Below, piece by piece: positions 33,606-42,735 of a stretch of 64,000 bases of DNA. Source of the DNA: Sphingomonas prati (GTDB lineage Bacteria > Pseudomonadota > Alphaproteobacteria > Sphingomonadales > Sphingomonadaceae); assembly GCF_014643515.1 (NCBI RefSeq), contig NZ_BMJP01000001.1:372001-436000 (forward strand). The letters are read 5' to 3'. Made by a program: the position numbers and the translations under genes. The stretch's first letter is position 1. The number at the start of each line of letters is the position of its first letter. Below the pieces are notes generated by a model. The model did not search any database and was not told the origin of the DNA. It saw only the letters and a program-made list of their open reading frames with translations.

Positions 33606-35150
33606 ATGAAGTTGAAGACGATGCGGGTGCGACGCACCCATGCAGGGCGGACGCTGCCCATGGTTCTGGCGGCGCTGGCCGCGATCTCGATCCCGCACGG
33701 CGGCATGGCGCAGACGCCTTCGACCGACAGCATCCCGGTCGCCAAGACCGCGGTCACCGGTCCGATCGTGGCGAACGTCTATGCCAAGGTGGGCTGGCGG
33801 ACGATCTGGACGCCCGGGCTGATCGCGGCGTTCGATCGCGTGCTGGAGGATCGCGGGCGGCACGGGCTCGACCGCGTGGCGTTCCTGCCGGACCCGCTGC
33901 CCGCGGCGTCGCCGGTGGCGGCGGACATCGCGCGGACGGAGGCTGCGCTGGCTTATGCCGCGGCGCTGGCCTACGGGCGCGTCGATCCGGCCACGCTGCA
34001 TACCGTCTACACGCTGCCGAAGGCGAAGGCGGACCTCGCCGCCGGGCTGGCGGGGGCCCTTGCAGTCGACCGGCTCGCCGCCTGGTTCGACGGGCTTGCG
34101 CCGCAGGACGACGAGTACCGCCAGCTGTCCGCCGCCTACCTGACGTTCCGCGCCAAGGCGTCGGTCGCGCCTGCCGCGCAGCCGATCGCGGCGGGACTGA
34201 TCCGGGTTGGCGACCGCGATGCGCGCGTCGCGGCGGTGGTCGAGCAGCTGACCGAGAACGGCTATTTCACGCCCGCGACGGCGGCCGCACGGACCGGACC
34301 GGTCCGTTACACGCAGGCGATGGCCGATGCGTTGAAGGCGTTGCAGGACGATTACGGGATCGCGTCGGACGGTGTCGTCGGCCCCGATACGCTGAAGGTG
34401 ATCAACCTCGGCCCCGGCGACCGGGCACGCGCGATCGCGGTGGCGCTGGAACGGCGGCGCTGGCTGTCGCGCACGACGCCCGAGACGCGGATCGACGTCA
34501 ACACCGCGGCGGCGCAGCTGCGCTATTACCGCGCCAGCACGCTGGCGGACGAGCGCAAGGTGATCGTCGGCGAGCCGGGGCACGAGACGCCGCCGCTCGC
34601 CTCGCCGATCTTCCGGCTGGTCGCCAACCCGACCTGGACCGTACCGAAATCGATCCAGAACGGCGAGATGGCGAACACCGACGAGGCCTATCTGGCCGCG
34701 CACAACATGGTGCTGAAGGACGGCTGGATCGTGCAGCAGCCGGGGCCGGACAATGCGCTCGGCCTCGTCAAGTTCGACATGGCGAACGACCAGGCGATCT
34801 ACCTGCACGACACCTCCGCACCCGCGCTGTTCGGCCGCAGCCAGCGCCACCTGAGCCATGGCTGCGTCCGAGTGGAGGATGCGCAAGGCTTCGCGCAGAT
34901 GATCGCCGAGGATCAGGGGATCGGGTCGGAATGGTATGTCGCGCAGGCGTCGGGCGAGACCCAGTTCGTGCCGATCCCGACGCGGATCCCGGTGCGGCTG
35001 CTCTATCACACCGTATTCGTCGACGATGCCGGGCGGGTCGCGTTCCGGACCGACGCCTATGGCTGGAACGACCCGGTTGCCGAGCGGCTGGGCTTCACGC
35101 CGAACGCGGCGCGCAAGGTGGAGGCGAAGGCGATCGATATCGGGCCGTGA
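33606..35150 (+). CDS. L,D-transpeptidase (YcbB/LdtD-like) with peptidoglycan-binding domain
   Basis: This periplasmic enzyme makes 3-3 cross-links in peptidoglycan or attaches proteins to it. It has 514 residues: a long signal region (RTLPMVLAALAAISIPHGGMAQ), a scaffold domain, a PG_binding_1 domain near residues 235-275 (ALKALQDDYGIASDGVVGP), then the YkuD catalytic domain. The active site is HLSHGCVRVED with the nucleophile Cys420. Size and order match YcbB/LdtD proteins. The start at 33606 (MKLKTMRV) is uncertain; ATG at 33621 is equally possible. The same frame opens at 33489, but that part does not look like protein. Confidence 0.88.
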   Translation: MKLKTMRVRRTHAGRTLPMVLAALAAISIPHGGMAQTPSTDSIPVAKTAVTGPIVANVYAKVGWRTIWTPGLIAAFDRVLEDRGRHGLDRVAFLPDPLPAASPVAADIARTEAALAYAAALAYGRVDPATLHTVYTLPKAKADLAAGLAGALAVDRLAAWFDGLAPQDDEYRQLSAAYLTFRAKASVAPAAQPIAAGLIRVGDRDARVAAVVEQLTENGYFTPATAAARTGPVRYTQAMADALKALQDDYGIASDGVVGPDTLKVINLGPGDRARAIAVALERRRWLSRTTPETRIDVNTAAAQLRYYRASTLADERKVIVGEPGHETPPLASPIFRLVANPTWTVPKSIQNGEMANTDEAYLAAHNMVLKDGWIVQQPGPDNALGLVKFDMANDQAIYLHDTSAPALFGRSQRHLSHGCVRVEDAQGFAQMIAEDQGIGSEWYVAQASGETQFVPIPTRIPVRLLYHTVFVDDAGRVAFRTDAYGWNDPVAERLGFTPNAARKVEAKAIDIGP

Positions 35151-35211
35151 AGGCATCGACCCGCGGCGTGCATCGTGCCAGAGGATCGCACTACCGCACG
35201 GATAACGCTTG

Positions 35212-38022
35212 ATGATCCTGACGACGCTGACGACGCTCCCGTTCCTCGCCGCCCTGTTGCTGGCGCTGTGCGGTCGTGCGTCGCGGGGCGTTCATATCGG
35301 GATCGCAGGGGCCGCGAGTGCGGTCGGGCTCGGACTGCTGCTGCACGCCGCGCCGGGGGTGCTGGCGGGCACGCCGCTCACGCTACGGATCGGCTGGGTG
35401 CCGGCGATCGATCTCGATTTCAGCCTGTGGCTCGATCCGCTCGGGCTGCTGTTCGCCGGGCTGATCCTGGGCATCGGCCTGCTCGTCGTGATCTATGCGC
35501 AGGGCTATCTGGCGAAGGACGAGCCGACCGGGCGGTTCCTCTCGTTCCTGATGCTGTTCCAGGGCGCGATGGTCGGCATCGCGCTGTCCAACAACGTCCT
35601 GCTGATGCTGGTGTTCTGGGAGCTGACGAGCCTGTCGTCGTTCCTGCTGATAGGGTTCTGGCGGGACCGGGCCGATGCGCGACAGGGCGCGCGGATGGCG
35701 CTGGCGGTGACGGGCGGCGGCGGGCTGGCGCTGATCGGCGGGCTGTTGCTGCTCGGCCAGGCGGCCGGGACCTATGATCTGGCGACGATCCTGACGCGCG
35801 GCGATCTGGTCCGCGCGTCACCGCTCTACCCCGCGATCCTGGTGCTTGTGCTGCTCGGCGCGTTCACCAAGTCGGCGCAGTTTCCGTTCCACTTCTGGCT
35901 GCCGCACGCGATGGCCGCGCCCACGCCGGTCAGCGCGTACCTGCACAGCGCGACGATGGTGAAGGCGGGCGTGTTCCTGCTCGCGCGGCTGTGGCCGGTG
36001 CTGAGCGGGACCGACCTGTGGTTCGATCTGGTCGCCACGACGGGTCTGGCGACGATGCTGTTCGGGGCGGCGGTCGCGCTGTTCCGCAACGACCTGAAGG
36101 CGATCCTGGCCTATTCGACGATCAGCCAGCTCGGGCTGATGGTCATGCTGCTCGGTTTCGGCACCGCCGCGGCGGTGACAGCCGCGCTGTTCCACATCCT
36201 GAACCATGCCGCGTTCAAGGCGGCGCTGTTCATGAACGCCGGGATCGTCGATCACAAGACGGGCACGCGCGACATCACGCGGCTGGGCGGGCTGGCGCGG
36301 CTGATGCCGATCACCGCGACGCTCGGCACGCTGGCGGTCGCCGCCATGGCCGGGCTGCCGCCGCTCGGCGGGTTCATCTCGAAGGAAATGATGCTGGAGG
36401 AGAGCCTTCACGCGGGGGACGGCTGGCTCGTCCCGCTGCTCGCGACGCTCGCCGCGCTGCTGTCGGCCGCCTACTCGCTGCGTTACGCCACGCAATATTT
36501 CGGGGCGCGGCGGACGGGCGAGATCGCGGCGCCGCATGACCCGGGCCTGGCGATGATCGGACCGTCGGTGGGGCTGGTTATAATCGCGCTCGTGCTGGGC
36601 ATGCTGCCGATGACGATCGCCGGGCCGCTGGTCCGGGCCGCGACTGGCGCGGTGATCGGGGGCGCGCCGCCGGGGCTGGATCTGGCGCTGTGGCACGGCA
36701 TCAACCCGGCGCTCGGGATGAGCATCGTCGCCGTCGCGGCGGGTGCGCTGCTGCTCTGGCGGCGTCCGCCGATCGCGCGCTGGGTCGCGGATCAGCGCAG
36801 GCCCGACGCGAAGGTCCTGTTCGATACCGCCATGGCCGCGGTCGTCGGCGTGACGCGGCGTGTCTCGCTCGCGGTCCACAAGCCGTCGTTGCAACGCTAT
36901 CTCTTCATGCTGTTCGCGGTCGCGGTTGCGTGCGGGATCGACGGCGCGCTGACGACCGGCGGCCTGCCCGTCGGTACCCGCCCGACGCAGGCCGCCTCCC
37001 CCATCGCGATCGTCGCGTGGTTCGCGCTCGTCATTGCGACCGGCACCGTGGTGATCGCGCAGCGCCGGCGGTTCCTGGCGCTGGTGTTCATCAGCGTCAT
37101 CGGGCTGGTCATGGCGCTCGCCTTCATCCGGCTGTCCGCGCCGGACCTGGCGTTGACGCAGATCGCGGTGGAGGTCGTGACGATCCTGCTGATGCTGCTC
37201 GCGCTCCATCTGTTGCCGAAGATCCCGCCGCGGCTGTCCGACACGCCGCGCCGGGTGCGCGATGCGGTGCTGGGCATCGCGGCCGGGATCGGCACCGGCT
37301 GGGCCGCCTGGGCGATCATGACGCGGGAGACGCGCACGTCGGTTTCGTCCTGGCACTGGGCGCACAGTTACTCCGGCGGCGGCGGCAAGAATGTCGTCAA
37401 CGTCACGCTCGTCGATTTCCGCGCGTTCGATACGCTGGGGGAGATCATCGTGCTCGGCATCGCCGGCCTCGCGATCTACGCGCTGCTCGAACCCGCGGCG
37501 CGCGGTGCGGCCGGCCGGCGGCTGCGCGAATGGCGCGCGGACATGCCGCATTCGCCCGAACGCCACCCGATGATGTTCGTGATGGCGACGCGGCTGCTGC
37601 TGCCGCTGGCGCTGCTCGTCGGAATCTACATCTTCCTGCGCGGGCATAACCAGCCGGGCGGCGGGTTCATCGCGGCCTTGGTTTTCGCAATCGCGATCCT
37701 GCTCCAGTATCTCGCCTCCGGGTTCGACTGGACCGACGACCGGCGCAAGATCGGCGAGCATCCGCTGATCGCCATGGGCGTGCTGATCGCGGCGGCGACC
37801 GGGCTCGGCTCGCTGGCGTTCGGCAAGCCGTTCCTGACGAGCAGCTTCGGCCATTTCACGCTCCCGCTGGTCGGCGAGTTCGAGCTGGCGACCGCGACTT
37901 TGTTCGACACGGGCGTCGCCTGCGTCGTGGTCGGCGCGGTGATGATGGCGCTCGCCCAGCTGAGCCATGTCGCGCAACGTGCCGCGAAATACCGCGAACC
38001 GGATGCGGAGCCGCCGCGATGA
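35212..38022 (+). CDS. mrpA: Monovalent cation/H+ antiporter subunit A fused to subunit B
   Basis: This is the largest subunit of the multi-subunit Mrp (Mnh/Pha) Na+ or K+/H+ antiporter of the inner membrane, 936 residues. Residues from about 60 to 480 resemble the NuoL/ND5 proton channel (SSFLLIGFWRDRADARQGA, FHFWLPHAMAAPTPVSAYLHSATMVKAG is shown here only by its core FHFWLPHAMAAPTPVSAYLH). The C-terminal 150 residues (VGIYIFLRGHNQPGGGFIAA) are the MrpB domain, so A and B are one polypeptide, as in many alphaproteobacteria. ATG at 35212 is preferred over TTG three bases earlier. It opens a six-gene operon with 4-bp overlaps throughout. Confidence 0.93.
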   Translation: MILTTLTTLPFLAALLLALCGRASRGVHIGIAGAASAVGLGLLLHAAPGVLAGTPLTLRIGWVPAIDLDFSLWLDPLGLLFAGLILGIGLLVVIYAQGYLAKDEPTGRFLSFLMLFQGAMVGIALSNNVLLMLVFWELTSLSSFLLIGFWRDRADARQGARMALAVTGGGGLALIGGLLLLGQAAGTYDLATILTRGDLVRASPLYPAILVLVLLGAFTKSAQFPFHFWLPHAMAAPTPVSAYLHSATMVKAGVFLLARLWPVLSGTDLWFDLVATTGLATMLFGAAVALFRNDLKAILAYSTISQLGLMVMLLGFGTAAAVTAALFHILNHAAFKAALFMNAGIVDHKTGTRDITRLGGLARLMPITATLGTLAVAAMAGLPPLGGFISKEMMLEESLHAGDGWLVPLLATLAALLSAAYSLRYATQYFGARRTGEIAAPHDPGLAMIGPSVGLVIIALVLGMLPMTIAGPLVRAATGAVIGGAPPGLDLALWHGINPALGMSIVAVAAGALLLWRRPPIARWVADQRRPDAKVLFDTAMAAVVGVTRRVSLAVHKPSLQRYLFMLFAVAVACGIDGALTTGGLPVGTRPTQAASPIAIVAWFALVIATGTVVIAQRRRFLALVFISVIGLVMALAFIRLSAPDLALTQIAVEVVTILLMLLALHLLPKIPPRLSDTPRRVRDAVLGIAAGIGTGWAAWAIMTRETRTSVSSWHWAHSYSGGGGKNVVNVTLVDFRAFDTLGEIIVLGIAGLAIYALLEPAARGAAGRRLREWRADMPHSPERHPMMFVMATRLLLPLALLVGIYIFLRGHNQPGGGFIAALVFAIAILLQYLASGFDWTDDRRKIGEHPLIAMGVLIAAATGLGSLAFGKPFLTSSFGHFTLPLVGEFELATATLFDTGVACVVVGAVMMALAQLSHVAQRAAKYREPDAEPPR

Positions 38023-38372
38023 GCCTCGAATTCCTGATCGCCAGCGCGATCGGCGTGCTGACCGCGGGCGGCATCTATCTCGCGCTGCGGGCGCGGACTT
38101 TCCAGGTCGTGCTGGGGCTCACCCTGCTGTCCTATGCGGTGAACCTGTTCCTGTTCGCGGTCGGGCGGCTGATGGTCGATCGCCCGCCGCTCTACGCGCC
38201 CGGCGTGACCGACCATGCCGATCCGCTGCCCCAGGCGCTGGTGCTGACCGCGATCGTCATCACGTTCGGCATGACCGCCTTGGTCGTCATCCTGTCGCTG
38301 CGGTCGTTCCTCGAAAGCGGGTCGGACCAGGTCGACGGCATCGCCGATCCGACGCGGGACGAAGCCGAATGA
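38019..38372 (+). CDS. mrpC: Monovalent cation/H+ antiporter subunit C
   Basis: This small membrane subunit is related to NuoK (117 residues, three helices). TFQVVLGLTLLSYAVNLFLF and QALVLTAIVITFGMTALVVI are the conserved helices 2 and 3. Like NuoK, it contributes to the proton pathway of the Mrp complex. It overlaps mrpA and mrpD by 4 bp each. Confidence 0.92.
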   Translation: MSLEFLIASAIGVLTAGGIYLALRARTFQVVLGLTLLSYAVNLFLFAVGRLMVDRPPLYAPGVTDHADPLPQALVLTAIVITFGMTALVVILSLRSFLESGSDQVDGIADPTRDEAE

Positions 38373-39892
38373 CTGTGCTCGACCATCTCGTCATCGCCCC
38401 GGTCGTGATCCCGGCGATCGTCGCGCCGCTGGCGTTGCTCGCGATGCGGCGCCGGCGGCGGGTCGGCGTCGCGCTGTCGCTGGCGGGCTGCGTCGCGATG
38501 CTGGCCGCGGCGCTCGCGCTGTTCGGCATCGCGCAGGACGATGCGATCCGCGCCTATCCGCTTGGCGACTGGCCCGCGCCGTTCGGCATCGTGCTGGTGC
38601 TCGACCGGCTGTCCGCGACGATGCTGGTGCTGGCCGCGGTGCTGGCGCTGGTGGTGATGATCCATGCGGTCATCACCGCGGCGGACCGGCGCGGCTGGCA
38701 TTTCCACCCGCTGTTCCATTTCCAGCTGCTCGGCCTGAACGGTGCGTTCCTGACGGGCGACCTGTTCAACCTGTTCGTGTTCTTCGAGGTGCTGCTGATC
38801 GCGTCCTACGGCCTGATGCTGCACGGCCAGGGGGCGGACCGGCTGAAGGCGGGGGTCGCCTATGTCGTGGTCAATATCGTCGGATCGGCGCTGTTCCTGA
38901 TCGCGCTGGGGCTGCTCTACGGGCTAACCGGTACGCTGAACATGGCCGATCTGGCGGTGCGCGTGGCAACGCTGGGCGCGGCGGATCAGGGGCTTTTGCG
39001 GATCGCGGCGCTGCTGCTCGTCACGGTCTTCGCGCTGAAGGCCGCGGTCGTGCCGCTGCACCTCTGGTTGCCGCGCACCTATGCCGCGACCGCGCCGGTG
39101 GTGGCCGCCTTGTTCGCGATCATGACGAAGGTCGGCGTCTACGCGATGATCCGCGTCATCCCGCTGATCTTCGGTGACGGTGCCGGGGCCGCGGCATGGG
39201 TCCCTGCACCGTGGCTGCTGCCCGCCGCCGTCCTGACCGCAGTCATCGGGTTCGCGGGCATCCTGGCGGCGCGCGCGATGCGCGAACAGGCGGCGTTCGC
39301 GATCGTCGGATCGACCGGCACGCTGCTGCTGGCGGTCGCGTGCTGGACGCCGACCACGACCGCGGCGGCTCTCACATACCTCGTCCACGCGGTGATCGCG
39401 GGCGCAGCCCTGTTCCTGGTCGCCGACGTGACGCAGCGGCGGCGCGGGCAATATGGCGACGCGCTGGTCCCCACGCCGCGTTTCGCCGGGCAACAGGCGG
39501 CCGGGCTGCTGTTCCTGGCCGCCACCGTCGGTGCCGTCGGTCTGCCGCCGCTGTCGGGCTTCGTCGCCAAGCTGTTCATCCTCCAGTCGAGCTTCGCGCT
39601 GCCCGGCTGGTGGGTGATCTGGGCAACGGTGCTCGGCACCACGCTGATCGGCGTGATCGGCTTCGCGCAGAGCGGCAGCCGTCTGTTCTGGAAGTCCGCC
39701 CCCGACTCCGCGCCGATCACCGGCCCAGTACGGCCGCGCGCGGAGTTCATCGCGCCCGCTACGCTGATCGCGCTCCTCGCGCTGCTCACGATCGGCGCCG
39801 GCTGGGTCACGGCGCAGATGCAGGCAACCGCGGCGCAGGTCTACGCGCCCGAGCGCACGATCGCCGCGGTGCTGGGGGAGGCTCAGAAATGA
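38369..39892 (+). CDS. mrpD: Monovalent cation/H+ antiporter subunit D
   Basis: This is a NuoN/NuoM-like channel subunit of the Mrp complex, 507 residues with about 14 helices. Conserved features are GDLFNLFVFFEVLLIASYGL with its key glutamate, FALKAAVVPLHLWLPRTYA with the buried lysine, and GLPPLSGFVAKLFILQ. ATG at 38369 overlaps the mrpC stop (ATGA). Proton translocation through it drives Na+ or K+ export and pH homeostasis. Confidence 0.93.
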   Translation: MTVLDHLVIAPVVIPAIVAPLALLAMRRRRRVGVALSLAGCVAMLAAALALFGIAQDDAIRAYPLGDWPAPFGIVLVLDRLSATMLVLAAVLALVVMIHAVITAADRRGWHFHPLFHFQLLGLNGAFLTGDLFNLFVFFEVLLIASYGLMLHGQGADRLKAGVAYVVVNIVGSALFLIALGLLYGLTGTLNMADLAVRVATLGAADQGLLRIAALLLVTVFALKAAVVPLHLWLPRTYAATAPVVAALFAIMTKVGVYAMIRVIPLIFGDGAGAAAWVPAPWLLPAAVLTAVIGFAGILAARAMREQAAFAIVGSTGTLLLAVACWTPTTTAAALTYLVHAVIAGAALFLVADVTQRRRGQYGDALVPTPRFAGQQAAGLLFLAATVGAVGLPPLSGFVAKLFILQSSFALPGWWVIWATVLGTTLIGVIGFAQSGSRLFWKSAPDSAPITGPVRPRAEFIAPATLIALLALLTIGAGWVTAQMQATAAQVYAPERTIAAVLGEAQK

Positions 39893-40380
39893 TGAAGCGC
39901 ATCCTGCCGCACCCCGCGCTGTCGGCGATGCTCTTGGTCGTCTGGCTGCTGATGGCGAACGGCATTACCGCCGGCGGCGTCGTGCTGGGCGCGCTATTCG
40001 GCGTGCTGCTGCCGAAATTCACTGAACCGTTCTGGCCGGATCGGCCGCGCATCCGGTTCGGGCGGGCGCTGCTCATCTATCTCGTCACGGTGCTGTTCGA
40101 CATCGTGGTCGCCAATTTCCACGTTGCCGGGCTGATCCTGTTCCGCCGCAATGACGGCCTGCGTTCGCGCTGGCTGGTGATCCCCATCGCGCTCACCACG
40201 CCGGAGGCGATCACCGTGCTGGCCGGGACGATCAGCCTGACACCAGGCACCGTCTCCGCCGACGTCTCCGCGGACGGGCGCTTCCTGCTGGTCCACGCAC
40301 TCGACGTGCCCGATCCGGCGGCGGAGATCGCGCGGATCAAGGCGCGCTACGAGGCCCCCCTGCTGAGGATCTTCCGATGA
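39889..40380 (+). CDS. mrpE: Monovalent cation/H+ antiporter subunit E
   Basis: This MrpE-family subunit has 163 residues with hydrophobic N-terminal helices and a cytoplasmic C-terminal domain. The signature is TTPEAITVLAGTISLTPGT followed by FLLVHALDV. Two consecutive ATGs start at 39889, overlapping the mrpD stop. It is needed for assembly or full activity of the antiporter. Confidence 0.92.
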   Translation: MMKRILPHPALSAMLLVVWLLMANGITAGGVVLGALFGVLLPKFTEPFWPDRPRIRFGRALLIYLVTVLFDIVVANFHVAGLILFRRNDGLRSRWLVIPIALTTPEAITVLAGTISLTPGTVSADVSADGRFLLVHALDVPDPAAEIARIKARYEAPLLRIFR

Positions 40381-40646
40381 TCACGGTGGCACTATATATC
40401 GCCGCGGTCGCGATCGCGCTCGCGCTGCTGCTGAACGGCTGGCGGCTGCTCAAGGGGCCTGCGCTCGGCGACCGGATCGTCGCGCTCGACACGATGGTGA
40501 TCAACGTCATCGGCGTGATCCTGCTGATCGGCATTGCAGACGGCACGGCGACCTATTTCGAGGCGGCGCTGCTGCTCGCCATGGTCGGGTTCGTCAGCAC
40601 GATCGCCTACTGCAAGTTCGTCCTGCGCGGGGATATCGTCGAATGA
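40377..40646 (+). CDS. mrpF: Monovalent cation/H+ antiporter subunit F
   Basis: This three-helix membrane subunit of 89 residues has the conserved RLLKGPALGDRIVALDTM loop with its catalytically important aspartates. It overlaps mrpE and mrpG by 4 bp each. Confidence 0.92.
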   Translation: MITVALYIAAVAIALALLLNGWRLLKGPALGDRIVALDTMVINVIGVILLIGIADGTATYFEAALLLAMVGFVSTIAYCKFVLRGDIVE

Positions 40647-41053
40647 GCGCGCTGCTGGACATCGCGGTCGCGGCGCTGCTGCTGCTCGGTGCGGCATTCG
40701 TGCTGATCGGCAGCTGGGGGCTCGTCCGCCTGCCAACCACGATGGAGCGGTTGCACGGGCCGACCAAGGCGACGACGCTCGGGCTCGGCGCGCTGCTGCT
40801 GGCGAGCGTGCTGTTCTTCCAGTCGCGCGGGATCTGGTCCGCGCACGAGCTGCTGATCTCGCTGTTCCTGTTCATCACCGCGCCGATCTCGGCCAACATG
40901 ATCGCCAAGGTCCACCTGCACCGCCGCCGCACCGGGGCGAAGGTCGAGCCCGACGGCATCGCGGGCGAACCGCCGCGGCCGAGCGAGGACGGCGACTGGG
41001 CGACGTTCGAGGCACCGCAGCAGGATACGCAGGCATCGACCGCGAACAGCTGA
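40643..41053 (+). CDS. mrpG: Monovalent cation/H+ antiporter subunit G
   Basis: This three-helix MrpG subunit has 136 residues. GLVRLPTTMERLHGPTKATT is the family motif after helix 1, and FLFITAPISANMIAKVHLHR forms helix 3. The hydrophilic tail (from about residue 95) is longer than in minimal MrpG proteins. It is the last gene of the operon; a perfect 27-bp inverted repeat 46 bp downstream may end the transcript. Confidence 0.92.
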   Translation: MSALLDIAVAALLLLGAAFVLIGSWGLVRLPTTMERLHGPTKATTLGLGALLLASVLFFQSRGIWSAHELLISLFLFITAPISANMIAKVHLHRRRTGAKVEPDGIAGEPPRPSEDGDWATFEAPQQDTQASTANS

Positions 41054-41098
41054 TCTAGGTCTGGGGCGCGCGCATCGGGTCGCATCAGTTGCCCCGGA

Positions 41099-41162
41099 CC
41101 CGTTTGGTTCGAGCTTGTCGAGAACCGTCCGCAGAGTTCTCGACAAGCTCGAACCAAACGGG
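41099..41162. repeat. Palindromic intergenic repeat, copy 2
   Basis: Perfect 27-nt arms (41099-41125 and 41136-41162) flank a 10-nt loop. The arm core GGTTCGAGCTTGTCGAGAAC matches the copy at 4658-4719. It follows the Mrp operon and may serve as a transcript end. Confidence 0.9.
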
Positions 41163-41255
41163 AGAGGAGTTAGGGTCTCGCTAAAGATTCCGCGCTCAAC
41201 GCGCCCACATACCCTCTCACCCCGTCATGCCGAGCGCGGGCAGGGGCGCTGTGGG

Positions 41256-41282
41256 CTTCTCGACTGCGCTCGAGATAAACGG
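41256..41282. repeat. Short related repeat (CTCGA...TCGAG type)
   Basis: CTTCTCGACTGCGCTCGAG, followed by ATAAACGG, contains the inverted pair CTCGA (41259-41263) and TCGAG (41270-41274). Its TTCTCGA...AACGG layout resembles half of the larger palindromes, so it may be a degenerate or separate repeat type. It ends 1 bp before the uxuB stop. Confidence 0.5.
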
Positions 41283-41283
41283 T

Positions 41284-42735
41284 TCAGGAAGCCGCTATCG
41301 CATCCTGCAACGCCGCGCCGGGACCGTCCGTCCGCCATTTCGTCACAGCTTCGACAAGCGCCGCCATCGTGACTTCGGACGCCCCGATCGCGGGCGCGAA
41401 GATGCCCAGCTCTCGGGCGAACCGCGTCACCACAACGCCCACATCGTCGGCCTCGGCCCAGATCGCGGCGTAGCGCGCGTTGAACGGATCGCTCGCGATC
41501 GCCGGCGCGCCCGCCGTGTAGGCAATCCACGCCGCGAGGCTCATCAGGTGGAACGGGCTTGCCTGCCCTCTCGCCAGCCGGTCCGCGACCGTCGCGATCC
41601 AGCGTTGTGGCAGCTTCTGCGATCCGTCCATGGCGATCTGGTCGAGCCGGTGGTGGAGGTCGGCATTGCCGAACCGGTCGAGGATCGCGGCAATGTACGC
41701 CTCCGGGTCGAGCCCGGCGGCCGGGGTCAGGCCGGGGACCGCTTCCGTCCGCATCTGTGCCACGACGAAGGCGCGGAGCAGCGGGTCGGCGATCGCCTGG
41801 TGGACATAGTCGTGACCGAGCTGCAGCCCGGCATAGGCCAGTGTCGAATGACTGGCGTTGAGCAGCCGCAGCTTGGCGAGTTCGAACGGCGCGACATCCG
41901 TGACGATCTGCGCCCCCGCCGCCTCCCAGCGCGGACGCGGGCCGGCGAAGCGGTCCTCGATCACCCATTGGCGAAACGGCTCGGTCACCAGCGCCGCTGC
42001 GTCCTCGACGCCAATCGTCGCGGCGACCGTGGCGCGGTCCGCGGCGGTCGAGGCGGGCACGATCCGGTCGACCATTGTATCGGGTGCTGCGACATGCGTG
42101 CGGGTCCAGTCCGCCAGGCCCGCATCGGACGCGTCGAGGAACGCGCCGAGCAAGGCCATCAGCAGCGTGCCGTTGTGCGAAAGATTGTCGCACGACACGA
42201 GCGTCAGCCCCCCCGCCCCGTCCGCGCGACGCCGCGCCAACCCGGCGGCGAGAAAGCCGTAGATCGTCTGCGGCGTGTCGCCGCGCAGGTCGGCGGCGAC
42301 CGCGGGATCGTCGGTCCGCAACCGGCCGGTGGCGGGATCGCGATAATAGCCCTTCTCCGTCACGGTCAGCGTGACGACATGCGTCGCGGGGTCCGCAAGC
42401 GCAGCGATCACCGCGTCGGGGTCCTCCGCCGCGACCAGCAGCGTGTCGATGACGGTCACCAGCCGGGTCTCGCCCGCGCCGTTCTGCCGATCGGTCACGG
42501 TGTAGAGCCCGTCCTGCGGGGCGAGCGTATCGCGCACTGCCGGCGAGCGCAGCGACACGCCGGTGATCCGCCAGTTCTCGCCCACGGCCGCCGCATCCTG
42601 CGTATAGATTGCCTGATGCGCACGGTGGAACGCGCCGATGCCGAGGTGGACGATCCGCCGAACCGGACCCCTTCCCTCGACAGTCCGCACGACATCGCCG
42701 GACAGCGCGGACAAGGTTTCGCGCGACAGTCTCAC
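41284..42735 (-). CDS. uxuB: Fructuronate reductase (D-mannonate oxidoreductase), mannitol dehydrogenase family
   Basis: This NAD-dependent long-chain polyol dehydrogenase has 483 residues. The N-terminal Rossmann region is IVHLGIGAFHRAHQAIYT and the catalytic-domain signature includes VTEKGYYRDPATG and KLRLLNASHSTLAY with the active lysine. It reduces D-fructuronate to D-mannonate in hexuronate catabolism. The start overlaps the uxaC stop by 4 bp (ATGA), which fixes the assignment over mannitol or arabinitol dehydrogenase. The next enzyme, mannonate dehydratase (UxuA), is not in this window. Confidence 0.88.
   Translation of the reverse strand: MRLSRETLSALSGDVVRTVEGRGPVRRIVHLGIGAFHRAHQAIYTQDAAAVGENWRITGVSLRSPAVRDTLAPQDGLYTVTDRQNGAGETRLVTVIDTLLVAAEDPDAVIAALADPATHVVTLTVTEKGYYRDPATGRLRTDDPAVAADLRGDTPQTIYGFLAAGLARRRADGAGGLTLVSCDNLSHNGTLLMALLGAFLDASDAGLADWTRTHVAAPDTMVDRIVPASTAADRATVAATIGVEDAAALVTEPFRQWVIEDRFAGPRPRWEAAGAQIVTDVAPFELAKLRLLNASHSTLAYAGLQLGHDYVHQAIADPLLRAFVVAQMRTEAVPGLTPAAGLDPEAYIAAILDRFGNADLHHRLDQIAMDGSQKLPQRWIATVADRLARGQASPFHLMSLAAWIAYTAGAPAIASDPFNARYAAIWAEADDVGVVVTRFARELGIFAPAIGASEVTMAALVEAVTKWRTDGPGAALQDAIAAS

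Noticed and set aside
35212-41053. Respiratory complex I genes
   Set aside because: The NuoL/N/K-like subunits occur with MrpE, MrpF and MrpG and without Nuo hydrophilic subunits, so this is a Mrp antiporter.
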